Source of the DNA: VRUE01 sp963728365 | Lineage (GTDB): Bacteria > Actinomycetota > Thermoleophilia > Solirubrobacterales > 70-9 | Direction: 5' to 3' | Length of the DNA stretch: 64,000 nucleotides | Assembly: GCA_963728365.1 (NCBI GenBank) | Contig: CAVSJI010000001.1 | Location: forward strand, 1-64,000 | Shown here: positions 25,101-34,100 of the stretch, piece by piece | Layout: each line of letters starts with the position of its first letter | Position numbering within the stretch: position 1 is the first letter of the stretch | Notes under the pieces: model-generated | Databases searched by the model: none | Told to the model about the DNA's origin: nothing | The model's input: only the letters and a program-made list of their open reading frames with translations | Program-made: the position numbers and the translations under genes

Positions 25101-28100
25101 CCCTTCACGAGCTGACCCGCGAGGCCGAGCTCTCCCACTTCGTGCTCTTCTCCTCGGCGGCCGGCACCCTGGGCGGCCCCGGCCAGGGCAACTACGCCGC
25201 CGCCAACTGCTTCTGCGACGCGCTCGCCCACAAGCGAAGCGCCGAAGGCCTGCCCGCCACCTCGATCGCCTGGGGGCTGTGGCGGTCCCGCGGCGCCCTG
25301 ACCGCCGAGCTCTCCGATGCGGATCTGGAGCGGATGCGGCGCATGGGCGTCGACGCGCTGGAGGAGGAGCACGGCCTCGCCCTGCTCGACGAAGCGCTCG
25401 CCTCCAAGCGCCCCGAGGCCCTGGCGATCGCCACCGAGCCCCAGAGCCTGCGGGCGATGGGCGCCCTCGGCGTCTTGCCGCCGATCCTCTCCTCGCTGGT
25501 GCGGATGCCAAAGCGCCGCTCTCAGCCCGGCGGCGCCTTCGCCGCCCAGCTCGCCGGGATGGAGGAGGCCGAGCGCGCCGAAGCCGTCCTCGGGCTGGTC
25601 CGCTCCCAGGTGGCCGAGGTGCTGGGCCACGAGGGCGCCGAGCAGGTCGACCCCGAGCGGCCCTTCGGCGAGCTCGGCTTCGACTCGCTCGCCTCCCTGG
25701 AACTGCGCAACCGCCTCGGCATCGCCGCCGGGGTGCGGCTCTCGGCCACCGTCGTCTTCGACTACCCCTCCGCCGGCGCCCTCGCCGCCCACCTCGCCGA
25801 GCGCCTCGGCGCCGCCGGGCAGGCCAAGGTCGCGGTCCGCTCCCAGGCCAGCGAGGAGCCGATCGCGATCGTCGGCATGTCCTGCCGCTACCCCGGCGGC
25901 ATCGCCTCCCCCGCAGGGCTCTGGCGGATGCTCGCCGAGGGGCGCGAGGGCATCGCCGAGTTCCCCGCCGACCGCGGCTGGGACCTCGAGCGCCTCTATG
26001 ACCCAGACCCCAACTCCTTCGGCACCACCTACACCCGCCACGGCGGCTTCCTGGAGGCCCCCGGGGACTTCGACCCCGAGTTCTTCAACATCGCCCCGCG
26101 CGAGGCGCTCGTCATCGACCCCCAGCAGCGCCTGCTGCTCGAAGGCGCCTGGGAGGCCCTCGAGGACGCCGGCATCGACCCGACCACGCTGCGCGGCGAG
26201 CCCACCGGCGTCTTCGCCGGGGTGATGTATCAGGACTACGGCGCCCCCCAACTCGGCGTCTCGCCGGGCATGTCGACCAGCCCGATCTCCGGACGCGTCT
26301 CCTACGCGCTTGGCTTCAACGGCCCCGCGATCACCGTCGACACAGCCTGCTCCTCTTCGCTCGTCGCCACCCACCTCGCTGCCCAGGCGCTGCGCGCGGG
26401 CGAGTGCGACCTCGCCCTGGCCGGCGGGGTCACCACCCTTGCCACTCCCTCGGTCTTCAACGTCTTCAGCATGCAGCGTGGGCTCTCGCCCGATGGGCGC
26501 TGCCGCGCCTTTGCCGAGGGGGCGGACGGCACCGGCTTCTCGGAGGGCATCGGGTTGCTGGTGCTCGAGCGTCTCTCCGACGCCGAGGCCGCCGGCCACG
26601 AGGTCCTCGCCACGATTCGCGGCTCGGCCGTCAACCAGGATGGCGCCTCGACCGTCTTCAGCGCCCCCAACGGCCCCTCCCAGGAGCGGGTGATCCGCCA
26701 GGCCCTGGCCAACGCCCGCCTCAAGAGCGCCGACGTCGACATGGTCGAGGCCCACGGCACCGGAACCACCCTCGGCGACCCGATCGAGGCGGGCGCCCTG
26801 CTTGCCACCTACGGCCAGGACCGCGAGACGCCGCTGAAGCTCGGCTCCTTCAAGTCCAACGTCGGCCACACCCAGGCCGCGGCGGGCGTCGGCGGCGTGA
26901 TCAAGGCGATCCTCGCGATGCGCGAAGGCGTGATGCCCAAGACCCTGCACGTCGACGCACCCTCCTCGAAGGTCGATTGGGAGGCGGGGCGGATCGAGCT
27001 GCTCACCGAGGCGGCCGAGTGGGAGGCCAACGGCCGCCCCCGCCGCGCCGCGGTCTCCTCCTTCGGCTACAGCGGCACCAACGCCCACCTGATCCTCGAG
27101 CAGGGACCCGCCCGGGCCGAGCCCGCGGAGGGCGAGGGGAGGACCGAAACCCTCAACGGTCCGCTCCCCCTCGCCCTCTCGGCCAAATCCGGGCAGGCCC
27201 TCGCCGAGTCCGCGGCGAGGCTCAAAGAGCACCTGCAGGACAACCCCGAGCAGGACCTGCTCGACACGGCGCACTCGCTGCTCACAGCCAGGAGCGCCTT
27301 CCCCCACCGCGCCGTGGCGGTCGGCGCCGAGCACGAGCAGCTGCTCGACTCCCTTCAGGCGATCGCCGAGGGCCGCCCCTCCTCATCGAGCGCCACCGCC
27401 ACCGCCAACCCCGGCCGCCTCGCCTACCTGCTCAGCGGCCAGGGATCGCAGCGGCCGGGGATGGGCAAGGAGCTGCACGAGACCTACCCCGCCTACGCGG
27501 AGGCGCTGAACGAGGCGCTGGTCGAGATCGACCGCCACCTCGACCGTCCCCTCCGCGACCTGCTCTTCGCCGAGCCGGGCTCCCCCGAGGCAGAGCTGCT
27601 GGGCGACACCGCCTACGCCCAGCCCGCCCTCTTCGCCACCCACCTGGCGCTTCACCGCCTGCTGGAGAGCTGGGGCCTCGCCCCCGAGCTGCTCGCCGGC
27701 CACTCGGTCGGGGAGATCTCCGCCGCCCAGATCGCCGGCGTGCTCTCCCTGCCCGACGCCGCCAGGCTGATCTGCGCCCGCGGCGCCCTGATGGGCGCCC
27801 TGCCCTCCGGCGGGGCGATGCTCGCGGTTCAGGCCAGCGAGCCCGAGGTCGCCGAGGCGATCGAGGGGCTGCAGGCAGAGCTCTCGATCGCGGCGCTCAA
27901 CAGCCCAAGCTCGACCGTGATCTCCGGCGATGGGCAGGCGATCGAAGCCCAGCAGTCCCTCTGGGAGGAGCGCGGCCGCAAGACCAAGCGCCTGCAGGTC
28001 TCCCACGCCTTTCACTCGCCCCTGATCGAGCCGATGATGGACGCCTTCGCCGAGGTCGCGGCCTCGCTCTCCTACGCCGAGCCGCAGATCCCGATCGTCT

Positions 28101-31100
28101 CCAACCTCACTGGCGAGCTGTTCAGCGCCGGGCAGGCCACCGACCCCGCCTACTGGGTCTCCCACGTGCGCTCCCCGGTGCGCTTCGCCGACTCGGTCGG
28201 CACCCTGATCGCCCAGGGCGCCACGGCCTTGGTGGAGCTCGGCCCCGACCCGGTGCTCACCGCGATGGCGGCCGAGTGCGTCGAGGGCGAGGAGCGCCCC
28301 CCGGCCCTGATCCCCACCCTCAGGGAGGGACGCCCCGAGCCCGAGACCGCGACGCTTGCCCTGGGCGCCGCCCACGCCGCCGGGGCGAAGGTCCGCTGGC
28401 AGAGCTTCTTCGCGGGCACCGAGCCAAAGCGCGCCCCGCTTCCCACCTACCCCTTCCAGCGCAAGCGCTACTGGCTCGACTCCGTCGCCCCGGTCGCCGA
28501 CCTCGGCGCGGCCGGCCTCGCCGAGGCGGGGCACCCGCTGCTCGCGGCGACGGTGCCCCTGGCGGGCGAGGAGGACGGCGCTCTGCTCACCGGTCGCCTC
28601 TCCTTGCACTCCCATCCGTGGCTGGCCGACCACGTGGTCGGCGGCGCCGCCCTGCTGCCGGGGACGGCGCTGCTCGAGCTCGCCCTCCACGCCGCGGAGC
28701 GGCTCGGCCTCGAGCTGGTGCGCGAGCTGCGCCTCGAGCAGCCGCTCGTCATGCCGGAGGCCGGGGCGGTCCAGCTCCAGGTCACGGTCGCCCCGGGCGC
28801 CGGCGGCGACCGCGAGATTCGCGTCTTCTCCCGCGTGGAGATCGGCGAGGCTGAGGAGGCGCCCTGGGCGCTCAACGCGGCGGGTACCCTCGCCGCCGAG
28901 GCGCCTCCCGGGGAGCCGCGATCCCTCGAGGCCTGGCCACCCGAGGGCGCCGAGCCGCTCGACGCCGAGTTCCTCTACGAGCGCCTCGCCGAGGCGGGCG
29001 TCGAGCACGGGCCGGCCTTCCAGGGACTGACCGCCGCCTGGCGAAGCGGCGAGGGGCTCTTCGCCGAGGTCTCGCTGGCCGAGGAGCAGGAGGAGGAGGC
29101 CGGTCGCTTCTCGATCCACCCGGCCCTGCTCGACGCCGCCCTGCACGCGGTCGCCCTCGGAGACATGGAGGCCGGCAGCGAGCCGCGGCCCGCGCTGCCC
29201 TCCTCCTGGCACGACGTCTCGGTCGCCAGGGGCGGCGCCCGGGCGCTGCGGGTGGCCCTCTCGCCGGCCGGCGAGGACGGCGCGGTCGCCCTCGAGATCG
29301 CCGACGAGAGCGGTGCAGGGCTGGCGCGCGTCGGCTCGCTGGTCCAGCGCCCGGTCCCCGCCGGCCGGCTGCGGGCGGCGGCCGCCCCGCGGTTGAGCTT
29401 GCTCGGGATCGAGTGGCGGGCTCCAGAGCTTGGCGAGGCGGAGGGCGGCGCTTCGGTTCAGGCCTGGCGCTGGGACGGCGCCGCAGCCGGTGACCCGGTC
29501 GCGACCGCCGAGCGGGCGACGCGGGCGGCCCTGGAGGCGATCCACGCTTGGCTGCGGAGGGAGGAGCCCTCGGCGGACGAGCGCCTCGCTCTGATAACCA
29601 GCGGCGCGGTCGCGGTCGGCGAGGAAGCCCCCGATCCCGCCCAGGCGGCGATCTGGGGCCTGGTCCGCTCCGCCCAATCGGAGCACCCCGCCAGCTTCCT
29701 CCTGATCGACACCGATGGCAGCGAGGCCTCCGAAGAGGCGCTGGAGGCGTCCCTCGCCCAAGGCGAGGAGCCCCAGCTCGCCCTCCGCGAGGGCCAGGCC
29801 CTGGCTCCGCGGGCGGCGCGCCTCGCCCCACCCGATGCCGAGGAGGAGGCTCGGTCGCTCGACCCCGAGCGCACCGTGCTGATCACCGGCGCCACCGGCG
29901 CCCTGGGAGCGCTCACCGCCAAGCACCTGGTCACAGAGCACGGCGCCCGCCACCTGCTGTTGGCCAGCCGCAGCGGCCGCAAAGCCGAGGGCGCCAAGGC
30001 CTTGGTCGAAGAGCTGAGGGGGTTGGGTGCCAAGGTCAAGCTCGTCGCCTGCGACGCCTCGGAGCCCGAGCAGCTCGCCGAGCTGCTCGCCAAGGTCCCG
30101 AAGTCCCGTCCGCTCGGCGCGGTCTTCCACCTCGCCGGCGTGCTCGACGACGCCACCGTCGACAACCTCACCCCCGAGCGCATCGGCCCGGTTCTCGCTC
30201 CCAAGGCGGGCGGCGCCTGGGCCCTGCACGAGCTCACCCGCGACGCCGATCTCACCCACTTCGTCGTCTACTCCTCGGCCGCCGGGACCCTCGGCGGCGC
30301 CGGCCAGGGCAACTACGCGGCCGCCAACTGCTTCCTCGACGCCCTGGCCGCCGCCCGCCGCGCGGGCGGCCTGCCCGCCACCGCGATCGCCTGGGGTGCC
30401 TGGCACGGCGGCATGGCCGGCGAGCTGAGCGCCGCCGACCTCGAGCGCATGCGCCGCCTCGGCCTCGGCGCCCTCGCCGACGAGGAGGGCCTCGCCCTGC
30501 TCGACCGGGCGCTCGCCGGCGAGCGCGCCGCCGTCCTGGCGATCGCCACCGATGCCCAGGGCCTGCGCGCGCTGGCTTCGCTCGGTGTCCTGCCGCCACT
30601 GCTCTCCGGCCTGGTCAAGCTCCCCCGGCGGCGCGGCCGGCCGGGCGGGGCCCTCGCCCACCAGCTCGCCCAGATGCCCGAGGCGGAGCGCGTCGACGCC
30701 GTCCTGCAGCTGGTTCGCTCCCAGGTCGCCGAAGTCCTCGGCCACGGCTCGGCCGAGGAGATCGACCCCGACCGCCCCTTCGGCGAGCTCGGCTTCGACT
30801 CGCTCGCCTCGCTTGAACTGCGCAACCGGCTTGGCCTCGGCACCGGCGTCCGGCTCAGCGCCACGGTCGTCTTCGACCACCCCTCGGCGCGGGCGCTCGC
30901 CGCCCACCTGCTGGAGCGGGTCAGCGCCTCCGGGCAGGCCCGGGTCGCCGTCAAGGCCCAGGCGACCGACGAGCCGATCGCGATCGTCGGCATGGCCTGC
31001 CGCTACCCGGGCGGCGTCGCCTCGCCCGACGAGCTCTGGCGGCTGCTCGCCGAGGGTCGCGACGCGATCGCCGGGTTCCCCGTCGACCGCGGCTGGGACG

Positions 31101-34100
31101 TCGAGCGCCTCTGCAGTCCCGACGCCAACGGCTACCGCGCCAGCAACGCCCGCGAGGGCGGCTTCCTCGAGGCGCCAGGCGACTTCGACCCGCTCTTCTT
31201 CGGGATCAGCCCGCGCGACGCGCTTGGCATCGACCCCCAGCAGCGCCTCCTGCTCGAAGGCGCCTGGGAGGCGCTCGAAGACGCCGGCATCGACCCCGCC
31301 GCGCTGCGCGGGACCAGCGCCGGCGTCTTCGCCGGGATCAGCTCCCAGGACTACGGCTCGACCGGCACGGGCTTCTCGCCGGCGCTGGCGGGCAGCATCG
31401 TCTCGGGCCGCGTCGCCTACACGCTCGGCCTCGAGGGCCCGGCGATCTCGGTCGACACCGCCTGCTCCTCCTCGCTGGTCGCGATCCACCTCGCTTCGCA
31501 GGCGCTGCGCGGGGGAGAGTGCGGCCTGGCGATCGCCGGCGGCACGATCGTCCTCGCTACGCCCTCGGTCTTCACCGCCTTCAGCGCCCAGGGTGGCCTC
31601 GCCCCCGACGGCCGCTGCAAGTCCTTCGACGACGCCGCCGACGGCACCGGCTTCTCAGAAGGGACCGGCGTGATCGTCCTCGAGCGTCTCTCCGACGCCG
31701 AGGCCGCCGGCCACGAGGTCCTCGCCACGATCCGCGGCTCGGCCGTCAACCAGGACGGCGCATCGAGCGTGCTCAGCGCCCCCAACGGCCCCTCCCAGGA
31801 GCGCGTCATCCGCCAGGCGCTGGCCAACGCCCGCCTCGAGGCGAAGGACGTCGACATGGTCGAGGCGCATGGCACCGGCACCGCGCTCGGCGACCCGATC
31901 GAGGCCGGCGCCCTGCTCGCCACCTACGGGCAGGACCGCGAGGTTCCGTTGAGGCTCGGCTCGCTCAAGTCGAACATCGGCCATACGCAGGCCGCGGCGG
32001 GGGTCGGCGGCGTGATCAAGGCGGTGCTGGCGATGCGCGAGGGCGTCATGCCCAAGACGCTGCACGTCGAGACGCCTTCGACCAAGGTCGACTGGGGGGC
32101 GGGCGCGATCGAGCTGCTCACCGAGCCGCTCGAGTGGGAGCGCAACGGGCGACCGCGACGCTCCGCCGTCTCCTCCTTCGGGGTGAGCGGCACCAACGCC
32201 CACCTGATCCTCGAGCAGGGGCCCGCCCGGGTCGAGGCCGAAGAGGGCGAGGGGAGGACCGAATCCCTCAACGGTCCGCTCCCCCTCGCCCTCTCGGCCA
32301 AATCCGGGCAGGCTCTCGCCGAGTCCGCGGCGAGGCTCAAGGATCACCTCGAGGACAACCCCGAGCAGAGCCTCACCGACACGGCGTACTCGCTGCTCAC
32401 AGCCAGAAGCGCCTTCTCCCACCGCGCCGTGGCGGTCGGCGCCGAGCGCGAGCAGCTGCTCGACTCCCTTCAGGCGATCGCCGAGGGCCGACTCTCCTCA
32501 TCGAGCGCCACCGCCACCGCCAACCCCGGCCGCCTCGCCTACCTGCTCAGCGGCCAGGGATCGCAGCGGCCGGGGATGGGCAAGGAGCTGCACGAGACCT
32601 ACCCCGCCTACGCGGAGGCGCTGAACGAGGCGCTGGTCGAGATCGACCGCCACCTCGACCGTCCCCTCCGCGACCTGCTCTTCGCCGAGCCGGGCTCCCC
32701 CGAGGCAGAGCTGCTGGGCGACACCGCCTACGCCCAGCCCGCCCTCTTCGCCACCCACGTGGCGCTTCACCGCCTGCTGGAGAGCTGGGGCCTCGCCCCC
32801 GAGCTGCTCGCCGGCCACTCGGTCGGGGAGATCTCCGCCGCCCAGATCGCCGGCGTGCTCTCCCTGCCCGACGCCGCCAGGCTGATCTGCGCCCGCGGCG
32901 CCCTGATGGGCGCCCTGCCCTCCGGCGGGGCGATGCTCGCGGTCCAGGCCAGCGAGCCCGAGGTCGCCGAGGCGATCGAGGGGCTGCAGGCAGAGCTCTC
33001 GATCGCGGCGCTCAACAGCCCAACCTCGACCGTGATCTCCGGCGATGGGCAGGCGATCGAAGCCCAGCAGTCCCTCTGGGAGGAGCGCGGCCGCAAGACC
33101 AAGCGCCTACAGGTCTCCCACGCCTTTCACTCGCCCCTGATCGAGCCGATGATGGACGCCTTCGCCGAGGTCGCGGCCTCCCTCTCCTACGCCGAGCCAC
33201 AGATCCCGATCGTCTCCAACCTGACCGGGGAGGTCCTCAGCGCCGAGCAGGCCACCGACCCCGCCTACTGGGTCTCCCACGTGCGCTCGGCGGTGCGCTT
33301 CGCCGACTCGGTCGGCACCCTCCTCGCCCGGGGCGCCACGGCCTTGGTGGAGCTCGGCCCCGACCCGGTGCTCACCGCGATGGCGGCCGAGTGCGTCGAG
33401 GACGCCGAGAAGCCCCCGGCCCTGATCCCCACCCTCAGGGAGGGACGCCCGGAGCCCGAGACCGCGACGCTTGCCCTCGGCGCCGCCCACGCCGCCGGGG
33501 CGAAGGTCCGCTGGCAGAGCTTCTTCGCGGGCACCGAGCCAAAGCGCGCCCCGCTTCCCACCTACCCCTTCCAGCGCAAGCGCTACTGGCTCAACCCCAC
33601 CACCACCGCCGACCTCGGCGCGGCCGGCCTCGCCGAGGCGGGGCACCCGCTGCTCGCCGCCGCGATCGAGGACCCGGCCGGGGAGGGGCTGACGCTGACC
33701 GGCCGCCTCTCGCGCTCGACCCACCCCTGGCTGGCCGACCACGCGGTCGGCGGCACGGTGCTCCTGCCCGGCACCGGCTTCCTCGAGCTCGCCCTTGAGG
33801 CCGCCCGCCGGCTCGGCCTCGAGCAGGTGCGGGAGCTGACCCTGCAGGCGCCCCTCGTCCTGCCCGAGGGCGCCGCCGCCCGGATCCATGTCACAGTCGC
33901 CCCGCCCGCCGGCGAGGACGCCGGTGGCGAGCGCCGGATCGCGATCCACTCCCGGCTCGAGAGCGGCGAGGACGGGGAGATGCCCTGGGCCCTGAACGCC
34001 GAGGGCGTCCTCTCGCCAGAGCCGCCCGAGCCGCCGCGGGCGCTCGAGGCATGGCCGCCGCCGGGGGCCGAGCCGCTCGAGGCGGAGCTGCTCTACGACC

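Larger units (their letters stand above)
20657..25815 (+). other. PKS module e: KS-AT-DH-KR-ACP, methylmalonyl-like AT in a malonyl-type backbone
   Basis: Approximate domains: KS 20657-21910, AT 22310-23240, DH 23414-24290, KR 24290-25550, ACP 25580-25815. The AT is the same YAAH/GHSQGE type as in modules c and i. The DH, KR and ACP are instead close copies of those of modules a and b, with intact HAVAGTVLFP and DSALH. The module looks like an AT-exchange hybrid. The KS-AT linker carries both palindromic element families. Predicted outcome: a methyl-substituted double bond. Confidence 0.9.
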